The notes under the pieces: model-generated
Seen by the model: the letters and a program-made list of their open reading frames with translations, nothing else
Told to the model about the DNA's origin: nothing
Database searches by the model: none
NCBI GenBank assembly: GCA_023451395.1
Contig: JAEXZL010000042.1
Span: forward strand, 7,888 to 71,887
Length of the DNA stretch: 64,000 nucleotides
Direction: 5' to 3'
DNA from: Bacillota bacterium
GTDB taxonomy: Bacteria > Bacillota > Clostridia > Clostridiales > Clostridiaceae
Shown here: in pieces, positions 33,246 to 43,075 of the stretch
How the letters are laid out: every line of letters starts with the position of its first letter
Position numbering within the stretch: position 1 is the first letter of the stretch
Program-made: the position numbers and the translations under genes

Positions 33246-34612
33246 TGCTAAGCATTAGAAAAGGTTTAAGTGCTCTGTTGTTAATTTGTTCATTATCAGC
33301 AATATTACTTATCACAATCTTTGTAAATATAACTATTAATAAAAAATTTCATGAATATATGATAAATACTCAAAATAAAAAATACGAGAGAATAGTTAGC
33401 TATTTTCAAGAAATATACAAAAGAGAAGGAAGCTTTAAAGAGAACTCAGGAATAGAGCTTATCCATGAGGCTTATATGGATAATTATTGTCTAACATTAA
33501 AGGATAGTAATAAAAATTACATATGGGGAATGGATCCTCAGGATATTAAAAGCAGGCTACATTTACAAAACATGCCTAAGGGTGATGGAGGGATTTATAA
33601 TTCTAAAACCTTTGAAATAAAAGTAAATGATGAAATAGTAGGCTTTGTAGATATTGGTCAATATTATCCAGTTCTTTTTTCTCAGGAGGATATGAGTTTT
33701 CAAAGGAGTATAAATGAGAGCATAATAGCCAGCGGTTTGGTAGCTTTACTTATGGTCATAGCTATTAGCCTATACTTTTCTAAAAAATTTTCTGAACCTA
33801 TTAGAGATGTAGCAAATATGTCCGTGGAGCTGTCAAAGGGTGATTTTAAAAGACAATCGGATACAATAAGCAGCATAGTAGAGCTGGAAAAGCTAAGAGA
33901 TAGCGTAAATGTTCTAGCTAATAAGCTAAAGTACCAGGATACACTACGAAAAAGGCTTATTTCGGATATATCACATGAGCTAAGAACTCCTTTAAATATA
34001 CTTCAAAATAATTTGGAGGCAATGATAGATGGGGTAATACCTACGGATTTTGAAAGATTAAGCTACTTAAATGATGAAGTCATAAGATTTGGAGGATTAA
34101 TAAATAATCTTAACGAGCTCAAAGCCTTTGAAGAAGAAAGTATAAAGCTTACTTTTAAAGAGGTTTCCTTGGCAGAAACCCTAAGAGAGCTTACTATGGA
34201 TTTTTATCCAGAGGCGGAGAGAAAGGGGATTAATTTTCGCCTTAATATTCCTGCGGAAAAAGAATTTATAGCAATTGGGGATAAGGATAAGCTAAAACAG
34301 CTTTTCATTAACCTGCTATCTAATGCAGTTAAGTTTACTCCTTCCGGAGGCTTTATAGAGGTAAACTTATATAATAAGGAAAATAAAATTTTTGTGGAAA
34401 TAGAAGATAGTGGTGTAGGAATAAATAAAGAAGATTTGCCTTATGTCTTTGAAAGGCTCTACAGAGGCGACAAGAGCAGAAATCAGATAGAGGGAAGTGG
34501 GCTTGGACTTACTATTGTAAGGAATATTTTGAAGCTTCATCAGGGCACTATTGAGGTGGAAAGTGAAGAAGGTAAGGGCAGTAAGTTTATTCTTACCTTT
34601 ATAAAAAAATAA
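33245..34612 (+). CDS. Sensor histidine kinase
   Basis: 455 residues: first TM helix (8-30), extracytosolic sensor region (31-157), second TM helix (158-178), HAMP (about 178-230), dimerisation box with phosphorylated H244 in SDISHELRTPLN, and a HATPase domain with N box (NLLSNAVKFTPSG), G1 (DSGVGI), F (YVFERLYRGD) and G2 (GSGLGLTI). The sensor loop of about 125 residues has no family match. Partner of the preceding regulator by 1-base overlap. Signal unknown. Confidence 0.95.
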   Translation: MLSIRKGLSALLLICSLSAILLITIFVNITINKKFHEYMINTQNKKYERIVSYFQEIYKREGSFKENSGIELIHEAYMDNYCLTLKDSNKNYIWGMDPQDIKSRLHLQNMPKGDGGIYNSKTFEIKVNDEIVGFVDIGQYYPVLFSQEDMSFQRSINESIIASGLVALLMVIAISLYFSKKFSEPIRDVANMSVELSKGDFKRQSDTISSIVELEKLRDSVNVLANKLKYQDTLRKRLISDISHELRTPLNILQNNLEAMIDGVIPTDFERLSYLNDEVIRFGGLINNLNELKAFEEESIKLTFKEVSLAETLRELTMDFYPEAERKGINFRLNIPAEKEFIAIGDKDKLKQLFINLLSNAVKFTPSGGFIEVNLYNKENKIFVEIEDSGVGINKEDLPYVFERLYRGDKSRNQIEGSGLGLTIVRNILKLHQGTIEVESEEGKGSKFILTFIKK

Positions 34613-34640
34613 AAGGGAGTTATCCCTTTTATTTTTTTAT
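34601..34640. terminator. Compact bidirectional terminator
   Basis: 18-bp stem (34601-34618 with 34623-34640) whose A- and T-rich bases give T runs on both strands. It overlaps the stop codons of both convergent genes. Confidence 0.85.
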
Positions 34641-36445
34641 GGAATGTAGGTTTCTCTTATTTGTTCTAAGTCAGAAGCCTCTATATTCTCTACTACTTCT
34701 AAAATTCCTAAAAGAACGTCATCCTTAAAAACACCGTAAGCACCATTTTTTTCTGGATTAAATTCCACATCAATAATTTTGTTTTCACCTTTAAAGGAAG
34801 CTATAGTTTCTCCGGTAGTTCCATCTTTAATGGTGAAGTTACCCTGAGGATAATCAAAGGCATCTAAATCAAAGGTTAAGATTGTATTATCTTTTTTTTC
34901 TGAAACAATGATTAAGGGCTTAAGTTCATATCCAAGGCCAAGGAACTTGCCTCTGTTTATATTATTTTCAGAGTATGTTTTGTTAACAAGGATATCAGTA
35001 GCTATTTTACTTATATCATCACCATAAATACTTGGGGAAATGAAGTCCTCTTCATCAGAGCTGATATGACAGCTAGGAACTTCTCCCTCTGAAGGAATTA
35101 AATTATCACTATTAGAGGTGTCTACACCTTCTAGGTTATCAGTAACCTTGATTACTCCACGAATCATTCCCATCCAGCAGCTAAAGTTTATATCTTTATC
35201 ACCGGGAGTAAATTCAATTATTGTTTCTCCGCTGCGGAGCTTCTGTTCTTTATTTAAAGAGGGGATAACAATGGCGTTATTACAGGAGTTAATTCTTTCT
35301 CCCTGTATTATCCATTTTACTGGAATACCTTTTTGCACATAAAAAGCATTAGGAGTATAACCGCTGCTATTTGCAGTCATGTTAATCACCTGATAGCCAT
35401 CCCCCATTGTTGCCTTTATAACATTTTCCTTATTATTAGATGAGCGGGTGTCTCCGGAAATTTTTGACGATATTTTAGATATATAAGCCCTTGGACTAAT
35501 ATCAACTCCAATTAAAGCCAATCCTCTGCTTCCCATAATTATACCAAGGATTATTATAAGAACTCCGCTGAACTGTAATAGCTTTTTTGTATATCTTCTA
35601 CTTAAAAATCCAGCAGCAGCACCAAAGGTTAGCATTAGAGGTACAGTACCTATGGAAAAGAAGAACATAGATAAAGCACCGCCTATAGCACTACCGGTAC
35701 CTAGAGCATTAAGCTGCATGGTCTGAAGAGGTCCACAGGGCATAAGTCCATTTAAAAGTCCTACTACAAAGGGAGAGGAGGAAGACCTCTTTCTGCAAAG
35801 CCCCTTTGGCAGCCTAAGATTAAAACTTCTAAAGAATTTAAAGCCAGCCATATTAAAGCCCATAATAAGCATAAATAATGATGCAAATATTTGGAGAGCT
35901 GCCTTTGCTTCCAGGGAAAGTGAAAATACTGACCCTATGGCGCCTATAATTCCTCCTAGGAAAGTATAAGATATAATTCTTCCTAGATTATATAATAGGG
36001 AAGGTTTTAAAGCTTCAGAGTTTTTTGAGCCTTCTATTTTGATGCTTTGAGAAAGCATTATACCACCACACATGCCTACACAGTGTATTGATGTAAAAAC
36101 TCCTAAAATAAAGAGAACTCCATAGGAAGCATTAGTTAAATTAGCCTCTATGTCAAAGCCTCCGCTATTAAGTCCTAATAATATAACAGTCAAAGCCATT
36201 ATGAATATACCAATAAATTTAATATTGCCATCGGACTCTGTGCAATAACCTGCCTTTTTAATTGCTTCTTTAATACTTTCTTTATCAATTTGATCTTCAT
36301 CATATTCTACTACTGCACTTTCTTTTTTAAAGCTTGCCTTGACGAAACGAATACCAGGTAGCTTTTTAATTGACTTTTCTACTATCCCTTCACAGGAAGT
36401 ACAGGTCATGTGATAGATTTTAATATTTTCTTTTTTATACCCCAT
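34637..36445 (-). CDS. HMA - DsbD_2/TauE-like - cupredoxin membrane protein
   Basis: 602 residues from the ATG at 36445 (SD GGAGGT; the upstream in-frame TTG at 36457 overlaps that SD). Order: an HMA metal-binding domain with CTSC (15-18); a membrane domain of about seven helices (77-315) with HCVGMCGG (C122, C126) and MPCGPL (C237), the DsbD_2/TauE-SafE pattern; a cupredoxin-like domain (345-435) with probable ligands in INSCNNAI (C388) and NFSCWMGM (C423); and a C-terminal domain of about 130 residues of unrecognised type. It probably moves copper (or thiol electrons) across the membrane. It stands alone on its strand, convergent with the two-component genes. Confidence 0.85.
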   Translation of the reverse strand: MGYKKENIKIYHMTCTSCEGIVEKSIKKLPGIRFVKASFKKESAVVEYDEDQIDKESIKEAIKKAGYCTESDGNIKFIGIFIMALTVILLGLNSGGFDIEANLTNASYGVLFILGVFTSIHCVGMCGGIMLSQSIKIEGSKNSEALKPSLLYNLGRIISYTFLGGIIGAIGSVFSLSLEAKAALQIFASLFMLIMGFNMAGFKFFRSFNLRLPKGLCRKRSSSSPFVVGLLNGLMPCGPLQTMQLNALGTGSAIGGALSMFFFSIGTVPLMLTFGAAAGFLSRRYTKKLLQFSGVLIIILGIIMGSRGLALIGVDISPRAYISKISSKISGDTRSSNNKENVIKATMGDGYQVINMTANSSGYTPNAFYVQKGIPVKWIIQGERINSCNNAIVIPSLNKEQKLRSGETIIEFTPGDKDINFSCWMGMIRGVIKVTDNLEGVDTSNSDNLIPSEGEVPSCHISSDEEDFISPSIYGDDISKIATDILVNKTYSENNINRGKFLGLGYELKPLIIVSEKKDNTILTFDLDAFDYPQGNFTIKDGTTGETIASFKGENKIIDVEFNPEKNGAYGVFKDDVLLGILEVVENIEASDLEQIRETYIP

Positions 36446-36610
36446 TTTTACCTCCAAGATAATCCTAATACAAAAGTGAGTATATAAAATAGATATGTTG
36501 ATTTTATGAAGAAATACATTATACTGTTATGTTGCTAAAAAAATTAGAATAGGGTATTATTATTGCAGATTAAAACCTTAAAGAATTAGTATAAGGAAGT
36601 GCTATAGATT

Positions 36611-37492
36611 ATGATTACAAAAAGAACTAAAGCTCTTGAGTTAATTAAAGGCAATGAAATGCTTTTTAAATGTCCTGTTTGCAGTGAGAATATATTTATT
36701 AATAATGAGAGTTTTATCTGCAAAAAAAATCACAGTTTCGATATAGCAAAAAAGGGTTATATGAATTTATTAACCTCAAATTATAATTCTTTTTATTCCA
36801 AGGAGCTTTTTGAAGCAAGACACAAGATTTGTGAGTCAGGTTTTTACAAACCTTTAATTAATAAAATTTCAGAATTAGTAAGTAATGTAATTAATACTAA
36901 CAAAGAAGATATTAGTATATTAGATGCAGGCTGCGGAGAGGGTTCTCATCTTTATATGCTTTCACAGTCTTTAGAAAGTAAGGGGGAAATTACTTTTTTG
37001 GGAACGGATATATCCAAGGAAAGTATAGGTATAGCAGCTAGAAATAACAGTAGCATAATATGGTTCGTAGGTGATTTAACTAAGCTACCCCTTAAAGATC
37101 ATTCTGTAGATATAGTATTAAATATTCTTTCCCCTGCAAACTACCAAGAGTTTCATAGAATCTTAGAGAAAGATGGCATAATTATTAAGGTAGTTCCTGG
37201 GAATAATTATCTTAAAGAGATTAGGGAGAAGATATTTACAGGAGAAGAAGGGTTAGATTATTCTAATGAAAAAGTAGTAAAGCATCTTGAGGACAACCTA
37301 GAGCTTATAGCCTATGAAAATCTAAACTATAGCTTTCCAATAGATAACAATCTGTTACCAGAGCTTCTTAAAATGACACCTTTAACCTGGGGCAAGGGTA
37401 TCGATAATTCAGAGATTATTGAAGGAGAGGCTTTTGATTCTATAACTATTGATCTAGTTATATTAATAGGAAAAAAGAAGGTTAGTCTTTAA
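36611..37492 (+). CDS. 23S rRNA (guanine-N1) methyltransferase, RlmA family
   Basis: SAM-dependent methyltransferase, 293 residues. An N-terminal zinc knuckle (C21, C24, C37, H41: CPVC...CKKNHSFD) and the following AKKGYMNLL are signatures of RlmA, which methylates G745 or G748 of 23S rRNA, the latter affecting macrolide/tylosin sensitivity. The SAM motif ILDAGCGEGSHLYML and post-I Asp (GTDISKESI) follow. Whether it is the RlmA(I) or RlmA(II) type cannot be decided by eye. SD AAGGAAG. Confidence 0.88.
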   Translation: MITKRTKALELIKGNEMLFKCPVCSENIFINNESFICKKNHSFDIAKKGYMNLLTSNYNSFYSKELFEARHKICESGFYKPLINKISELVSNVINTNKEDISILDAGCGEGSHLYMLSQSLESKGEITFLGTDISKESIGIAARNNSSIIWFVGDLTKLPLKDHSVDIVLNILSPANYQEFHRILEKDGIIIKVVPGNNYLKEIREKIFTGEEGLDYSNEKVVKHLEDNLELIAYENLNYSFPIDNNLLPELLKMTPLTWGKGIDNSEIIEGEAFDSITIDLVILIGKKKVSL

Positions 37493-37508
37493 TATTTTAA
37501 TAACTTAA

Positions 37509-37552
37509 AAAAGGGGGGCAAAACTATTAATTTATAGTCATGCTCCTCTTTT
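37509..37552. terminator. Terminator between RlmA and NADH oxidase genes
   Basis: 11-bp stem with two G-T pairs (37509-37519 with 37542-37552), large AT loop, flanking A and T runs for both convergent genes. Confidence 0.55.
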
Positions 37553-37576
37553 ATTAATGATTCATAGAATTGTAAT

Positions 37577-38911
37577 TTATTCTGCCTTTAAAGCTGCCAT
37601 GGTAATGAAATTGTATGGCTGATTAAAGTGAGGAAGGAAGAAGATGTCTAAGAGCTTAAGTTTGTCAATAGTTACCTTCTCTTGTATAGCTAAGGAGAAC
37701 ATATGAATTCCCATGGAAACATCTGCATTAGATACCATCTGTGCTCCTAAAATCACCCTTGTAGTCTTGTCGTATACTATACGGAGACGTACCTTTTCGT
37801 TATTATGCTCCATAAAGGCTGGTTTTTGAAGGTCTTCATATTCAGTGTAGATTGCTTCATAACCTAAAGCCTTTGCTCTTTTAAGAGTTAGCCCTGTAGA
37901 TACCATGTTGAGACCAAAGATACTAATTGCATTTGAACCTTGAACGCCAACAGAGGCTAGTGTATTACCACAGGCATTATGACCGGCAACTATTGCAGAA
38001 CGCACAGCATTTGTTGCAAGAGCAATGTAGTTTGTATCCTGGATAGAATTATCATAAACGGTAGCACAGTCACCAATAGCATAAACATCCTTAATACTGG
38101 TTTCTTGGTGTTCGTCTACTATATAGGCACCATTTTTAAAGAGCTTAATAGAATCCTTACCAAGGTCGTTATTTGGTCTGAAGCCTATGGCCATAATTAC
38201 CATATCCGCATCATAGCTACCTTTGTCAGTTACTACTTTCTCAACTTTTCCATTACCTGTGAATTCTAAAACCTTCTCTCCAAAGGCTAACTTAATTCCC
38301 TGATCTGTAAGATTTTTATCCATAAGAGCAGTAAATTCTTCATCATAATAATTGGAAAGACTTGTTTCCATCAAATCTACTAAAGTTACATTTTTATCAC
38401 TTCTTCTAAAGGCCTCTGCAAGCTCCACTCCAATATAACCTGCCCCAACTACTACTATGTTTTTTAAGTCTTTATTCTGGAGCTTCTCTATAACTTCTTG
38501 AGCATTTTGATAGAGTTTAACAAGCTGTACATTTTCTAGGTCAATACCTTGAATTTTAGGAACTATGGGAAGAGAACCTGAGGCTAAAATAAGCTTATCA
38601 TAGCTTTCTTCAAGTTTCTTTCCATTTTTATCTGTGGCATGGATAACTTTATTCACAAAATCTACAGAATCAACCTTTGTTTCAATATGGATAATGGCTC
38701 CTTTTTCTTCTAACTTTTCTTTAGAAGAATAAAATAACCCCTGTGGTCCACTTATTTGCTTACCAATCCATAGGGCCATACCACAGCCTAAAAAGCTGAT
38801 ATTAGAATTAGCATCAAAGCCAATAACCTCTTGTCCTTTATAATTATCAAGAATTGTGTTTATTGCTGATGTCCCTGCATGGTTTACGCCTATAACTGCA
38901 ATTTTACTCAT
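37577..38911 (-). CDS. NADH oxidase (water-forming type) / CoA-disulfide reductase family
   Basis: FAD flavoprotein, 444 residues. It has the N-terminal FAD motif [11 protein letters not shown], the redox Cys43 in [10 protein letters not shown] (stabilised as sulfenic acid in the water-forming Nox group), the NADH motif [19 protein letters not shown] site YAIGDCATV and a C-terminal dimerisation domain. The SFLxCGM context matches NoxE/Nox rather than peroxidase or sulfide reductase. In an anaerobe it would reduce O2 to water. SD AAGGAG at 9 bp. A Rex-like site lies upstream at 39069-39086. Confidence 0.88.
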   Translation of the reverse strand: MSKIAVIGVNHAGTSAINTILDNYKGQEVIGFDANSNISFLGCGMALWIGKQISGPQGLFYSSKEKLEEKGAIIHIETKVDSVDFVNKVIHATDKNGKKLEESYDKLILASGSLPIVPKIQGIDLENVQLVKLYQNAQEVIEKLQNKDLKNIVVVGAGYIGVELAEAFRRSDKNVTLVDLMETSLSNYYDEEFTALMDKNLTDQGIKLAFGEKVLEFTGNGKVEKVVTDKGSYDADMVIMAIGFRPNNDLGKDSIKLFKNGAYIVDEHQETSIKDVYAIGDCATVYDNSIQDTNYIALATNAVRSAIVAGHNACGNTLASVGVQGSNAISIFGLNMVSTGLTLKRAKALGYEAIYTEYEDLQKPAFMEHNNEKVRLRIVYDKTTRVILGAQMVSNADVSMGIHMFSLAIQEKVTIDKLKLLDIFFLPHFNQPYNFITMAALKAE

Positions 38912-39068
38912 CTCATTTTCTCCTTATAAATATATTAATTTATCTAAGCACTTAAATATTGTTAAAACTTAGATATATATATTAAAGCATAAAACCTTGA
39001 TAAAATAAAGCTTTAAGGGATAAAAATAAAAAAATACTTTGTAGTTAACTATCAAAAAACTGCGTTTA

Positions 39069-39086
39069 TTGTTTAAAATTTAACGA
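39069..39086. promoter_or_regulatory. Rex-like operator upstream of the NADH oxidase
   Basis: TTGTTTAAAATTTAACGA agrees with the clostridial Rex consensus TTGTTAAN4TTAACAA at 12 of 14 defined positions. It lies 158 bp before the oxidase start, in the 199-bp gap behind the DsrE gene. Rex senses NADH/NAD+, which fits an NADH-consuming enzyme. Confidence 0.4.
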
Positions 39087-39110
39087 AGATTTAATCCTAT
39101 GAATACATTG

Positions 39111-39461
39111 TTAAGGCTTAATATAGCTATACCCTTTTTGCTGTTTTTTTATTAGTTCCATTACCCCTGAAGGAACAACATGGACAAAATCTGGTAAGCT
39201 ATTAGGATCAATACCTTTTGCTTGTAAGGAATTATTACAAACAGAAAAGCTGACACCTTTAGCGGCTAATTCTTTTAAGAGTAGATAGTCCTTTCCTTCT
39301 ATGGAATCTTGGATATAAAAACTAACGGCATCGGAATTAGCTAGAAGTTCAATATAAAAGGGCTCGTTATTTAGTTCCTTCAAAAGATTTTTAGTATTAA
39401 GCAATGTTAGGTTCCACTTTGACAACTCATCTATATGAAATATCACTCTTGTTATAATCAT
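39111..39461 (-). CDS. DsrE/DsrF-like family protein
   Basis: 116 residues, a small alpha/beta fold (RVIFHIDELSKWNLTLLNTKNLL, then FYIELLANSDAVSFYI, then GVSFSVCNNSLQAKGID). The conserved cysteine (FSVCNNSL) is in the position used for sulfur relay in DsrE proteins. Whether it carries sulfur here is unproven; lone copies are common in Firmicutes. SD CGGAGGG. It lies upstream of and on the same strand as the NADH oxidase, with a 199-bp gap. Confidence 0.82.
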   Translation of the reverse strand: MIITRVIFHIDELSKWNLTLLNTKNLLKELNNEPFYIELLANSDAVSFYIQDSIEGKDYLLLKELAAKGVSFSVCNNSLQAKGIDPNSLPDFVHVVPSGVMELIKKQQKGYSYIKP

Positions 39462-39669
39462 GACAAAACCCTCCGTAAATTTAATATTTATTATAATAAA
39501 GAATAGACTAAATATCCTTTGGTAACAAGACTATTTAATAGAAAATAATGTAATAATATTGTGAATTTTAATTTTATTTATGTATTTTTATTTTTTGAAT
39601 ATATATCAATTTGGTATAATAAGGTTAATTAAATGTACATTTTAAAAGATACAGGGAAGGGGAAGAAAT

Positions 39670-40590
39670 ATGGAGAGGATCATTGAGGTGAAAAATCTCA
39701 GAAAAAATTATGGGGAAATAAAGGCAGTGCAAGGTATTGATTTTTACGTTGAAAAGGGTAAGCTCTTTGCTTTTTTGGGTCCTAATGGTGCGGGTAAGTC
39801 TACTACCATTGATATGCTATGTACTCTTCTAAAGCCTGATGATGGAGAAATAATTATAGATGGATATGCTGTGGGAGAAGAAGACCATAAGATAAGAGAC
39901 CAAATAGGTGTTGTATTCCAAGATAGCATTTTAGATGATTTACTAACTGTTAGGGAGAATCTTATGGTAAGAGGAAGCTTCTACTCCTTAGGTGGAAAAA
40001 AGTTAAAGGAAGCTGTGGATAGAGCTGCTATGGCCGCAGGGGTATTAGAATTTTTTGACAGACCCTATGGAAAGCTCTCAGGAGGACAAAGGAGAAGGGC
40101 TGACATAGCAAGAGCGCTGATTAATACTCCAAAGGTACTTTTTCTAGATGAGCCGACCACTGGCTTAGATCCTCAAACAAAGGAAAGTGTTTGGAGGACT
40201 ATAACTGAGCTTCAAGAAAAGCATGATATGACTGTATTTTTAACAACTCATTATATGGAGGAGGCAGCAGAAGCTGATTATATTATAATTATTGATTATG
40301 GGAAGATTGCAGCTAAGGGGACTCCTTATGAACTAATGGAGAAATACAGCTCTGATCTCATTAAGATAAAAACATCTCATAAGGAAGAGGTAATAGAGCT
40401 TTTAAAAAGTAAAAAGGTTACTTTCTATGAAAAGGGAGAATTGATAATAGGTGAATTAAAGAGTTCTAAGGGAGCAATAGAAATTCTAAGTAAAGGAGAT
40501 TCAATAATAGATAGCTTTGAAGTCGTACATGGTACTATGAAGGATGTTTTTATAAATATTACTGGAAGGGAGATGAGGGAGGATGCTTAA
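39670..40590 (+). CDS. ABC exporter ATP-binding protein (DrrA/CcmA-like)
   Basis: 306 residues. Walker A GPNGAGKST, Q loop VFQD, ABC signature LSGGQRRRADIARAL, Walker B VLFLDEPTTGLD, and H-loop TTHY. After about residue 220 comes the short C-terminal extension seen in drug/antibiotic export ATPases (DUF4162 type). Energises the permease whose gene overlaps its end by 8 bp. Substrate unknown. Confidence 0.93.
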   Translation: MERIIEVKNLRKNYGEIKAVQGIDFYVEKGKLFAFLGPNGAGKSTTIDMLCTLLKPDDGEIIIDGYAVGEEDHKIRDQIGVVFQDSILDDLLTVRENLMVRGSFYSLGGKKLKEAVDRAAMAAGVLEFFDRPYGKLSGGQRRRADIARALINTPKVLFLDEPTTGLDPQTKESVWRTITELQEKHDMTVFLTTHYMEEAAEADYIIIIDYGKIAAKGTPYELMEKYSSDLIKIKTSHKEEVIELLKSKKVTFYEKGELIIGELKSSKGAIEILSKGDSIIDSFEVVHGTMKDVFINITGREMREDA

Positions 40591-41437
40591 CATTACTATA
40601 AGAAATCTTAAAATATTTTTTAGGGAAAAAAGCTCAGTATTCTTTTCTCTTTTAGGAGTGTTTGTGATAATTGGACTTTATATTTTGTTTTTAGGAGATA
40701 TGCTTCAACAAGGGATAAGTGATCTACCTGGAGGAAGGTTTTTGATGGATAGTTGGATAATGGGGGGACTTTTAGCAGTGACCTCCATAACTACTACTAT
40801 GGGAGCCTTTGGAACTATGGTGGAGGACAAAAGTAGAAAAATTACAAAGGATTTTTATGCTTCCCCTGTAAAAAGGTCTAAGATAGCTGGAGGCTATATA
40901 TTAAGCTCATATATAATTGGTGTGATTATGAGTGTAATAACCTTTATACTGGCAGAAATATATATAGTACTAAGTGGCGGTGAACTGCTTTCATATATGG
41001 CAATATTAAAGAGTTTAGGCCTTATTTTATTGACAGTTTTCTCATCCACTTCCTTGGTGCTTTTTATGGTAAGCTTCTTTAATAGTAATAATGCCTTTGC
41101 TACTGCCAGTACTGTGCTTGGCACTTTAATTGGCTTTCTTACAGGAATATATATCCCTGTAGGCTCTCTTCCAGAGGGGGTTCAATGGGCAATTAAGCTC
41201 TTTCCTCCATCCCATGGAGGAGCTTTGTTTAGGCAGATATTTATGAAGGTTCCTTTGGGACAAAGTTTTAAAGGAGCGCCAATAGAAGCTAGTGCAGAAT
41301 TCAACAAAATCATGGGAGTTATATTTGAATATGGAGATTATACTATGGGAGCTGTAGGACATATATTAGTTCTTGTTGCTACAGGAGTAATCTTTTATTT
41401 TTTAGCTTCAATTAACTTAGCTAGAAAAAAATCATAG
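40583..41437 (+). CDS. ABC-2 type exporter permease (DrrB-like)
   Basis: 284 residues with six hydrophobic segments; ABC-2 family pattern (N-terminal cytosolic IRNLKIFFREKSSVFFSL, central DKSRKITKDFYASPVKRSKIAGGYI, later GTLIGFLTGIYIPVGSLPEG). It starts inside the ATPase gene (8-bp overlap), so the two are coupled. Likely exports a lipid or drug-like molecule. Confidence 0.9.
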   Translation: MLNITIRNLKIFFREKSSVFFSLLGVFVIIGLYILFLGDMLQQGISDLPGGRFLMDSWIMGGLLAVTSITTTMGAFGTMVEDKSRKITKDFYASPVKRSKIAGGYILSSYIIGVIMSVITFILAEIYIVLSGGELLSYMAILKSLGLILLTVFSSTSLVLFMVSFFNSNNAFATASTVLGTLIGFLTGIYIPVGSLPEGVQWAIKLFPPSHGGALFRQIFMKVPLGQSFKGAPIEASAEFNKIMGVIFEYGDYTMGAVGHILVLVATGVIFYFLASINLARKKS

Positions 41438-41495
41438 CGAACTTTTAAAAAGATAATACCTGACAAAGATTAAATTATAAAAGAAGGCGATTTTT

Positions 41496-41945
41496 ATGAC
41501 TCCTGAAATGTACTGGGATAAATTTATAAAAGAAACAAAAAGGGATGCAAGTATTAGATATATTGATTGTTTTCATTTTGAGTTGACAGAAGGATTAGCA
41601 AATGAGCTTCTAGAGTTAGTGCTTCAAGGAATAAAAAACGCCACTTCCTCTAGTTTAATAGCATATGAGGTAACTGGTGAAAGAATACCACAAGCAGGTG
41701 ATTTATCAATAGTGACCAACTGGCGGGGAGAGCCTAAATGTATCATAGAAACTACAAGTATTACTATAATTCCTTTTGAAGATATTACCTATGATTTGTG
41801 TAAAAGAGAAGGGGAGGACGATGATTTAGAATCCTGGCAAAAAGGGCATACTACCTTTTTTAAAAATGAAGGAATTCAGTTAGGATATGAGTTTAGCATA
41901 GACATGCCAGTTGTTTTTGAGGATTTTAAGGTGATTTATAAATAA
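41496..41945 (+). CDS. ASCH-domain protein
   Basis: 149 residues. It has the ASCH beta-barrel features: KNATSSSLIAYEVTGERIPQAGD in pieces (TSSSL, PQAGD), then TNWRGEPKCIIETTSITIIPFEDI and the C-terminal FFKNEGIQLGYEFS. ASCH domains bind RNA or modified nucleosides; some are nucleases or amidohydrolases acting on N4-acetylcytidine. SD AAGAAGGCG. No operon partner. Confidence 0.85.
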   Translation: MTPEMYWDKFIKETKRDASIRYIDCFHFELTEGLANELLELVLQGIKNATSSSLIAYEVTGERIPQAGDLSIVTNWRGEPKCIIETTSITIIPFEDITYDLCKREGEDDDLESWQKGHTTFFKNEGIQLGYEFSIDMPVVFEDFKVIYK

Positions 41946-41980
41946 AAGTTGGAGCGGTACCATATAGCATTTGATACTGC
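41945..41980. terminator. Bidirectional terminator between ASCH and rsgA
   Basis: Stem built on AAAGTTGGAGC/GCTCCAACTTT with flanking T/A runs, at the meeting point of two convergent genes. Confidence 0.7.
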
Positions 41981-41994
41981 TCCAACTTTATAAA

Positions 41995-43074
41995 CTATCT
42001 TTTTTTCTTATTATTCCGTAATTGCTTTGAAATACCTTTGAAGAATTGAGTTCGTTCTCTAAGATAGCCTTCCTTATCTTCAGTATATTTTGCTTCTTTT
42101 TTAAGTTTAAGGTAGCTCTCCCATCGGTCTCTTGACAGGTCACCATTTTCAATTGCCATTAATACACCGCAGCCTGGTTCACTGCTGTGACTGCAGTTAG
42201 AAAATTTGCATTTGGTAAAAAGACTTTCAACTTCAGAAAATGAGTCTTTAAGGCCTATGGATACATCCCACATACCAAGCTCTCTCATTCCTGGAGTATC
42301 AATAATCATAACACCATTTTTTAACATAATAAGTTGCCTGTGAGTTGTGGTATGACGCCCCTTAGAATCATCTTCACGAATAGAACTTACATTCATAATA
42401 TTCTCCCCAGCTAGGGCATTGACAAGGCTCGACTTACCAACACCAGAAGATCCCATAAACACAATGGTCTTACGAGGTTTTAGATAATCTGAAAGAGCTT
42501 CCAAACCATAACCACTTTTAGAGCTTATGGGGAAAACACCTACTCCAATAGCAACCTTTTCTACTTCCCTAATATCCTCGGAAAAGTCTTCCTTTAAATC
42601 TGCTTTCGTTAGAATAACTACTGGAATCCCACCGCTCTGCCAGGCTTCTGTTATATAACGTTCTATTCTTTTTGGATTAAGATCTTGATTTAAAGAGGTA
42701 AGAATAAAAACATAGTCAAAATTAGCTGCCACTGCCTGAAGGCCTTTGCCTTTATCTGGTGACCGTCTTGTGAAACAGGAGCTTCTCTCCATGGTTTCAG
42801 TAATTATTGAATCTCCAGAGCTGTTATATGCAAGCATTACAAAGTCGCCTACAGTTGGATAGGCTTCTTGACTATCTTCTTTATAATAGACTCCGCCTTT
42901 TAAGCGGGCTGCCACCTCCCCATAGGTGCAAATTACCTCGTATCTATCTCTGTGCACAGCTGTAACTCTGCCGGGTATATTAAGTGAGCTATCTTCCTGT
43001 GGCACTAGGGACTTGTATCCATAGTATTGTAAATCTATTGTATTATTTTTATCTTCTACTTTTAAATTGTTCAT
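41995..43074 (-). CDS. rsgA: Ribosome small subunit-dependent GTPase A
   Basis: Circularly permuted GTPase that checks late 30S maturation. From ATG 43074 (SD GGAGG; the in-frame ATG at 43086 overlaps it) the protein has 359 residues. Visible: OB-fold N terminus (GRVTAVHRDRYEV...GEVAARL), G4 (LTKADL), G1 (GSSGVGKSSLVNAL), G2/G3 (DTPGMREL) and the C-terminal zinc site (CKFSNCSHSSEPGC). N- and C-terminal Lys-rich tails fit rRNA binding. A 19-codon ORF ends 1 base before this ATG. Confidence 0.93.
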   Translation of the reverse strand: MNNLKVEDKNNTIDLQYYGYKSLVPQEDSSLNIPGRVTAVHRDRYEVICTYGEVAARLKGGVYYKEDSQEAYPTVGDFVMLAYNSSGDSIITETMERSSCFTRRSPDKGKGLQAVAANFDYVFILTSLNQDLNPKRIERYITEAWQSGGIPVVILTKADLKEDFSEDIREVEKVAIGVGVFPISSKSGYGLEALSDYLKPRKTIVFMGSSGVGKSSLVNALAGENIMNVSSIREDDSKGRHTTTHRQLIMLKNGVMIIDTPGMRELGMWDVSIGLKDSFSEVESLFTKCKFSNCSHSSEPGCGVLMAIENGDLSRDRWESYLKLKKEAKYTEDKEGYLRERTQFFKGISKQLRNNKKKR

Positions 43075-43075
43075 T

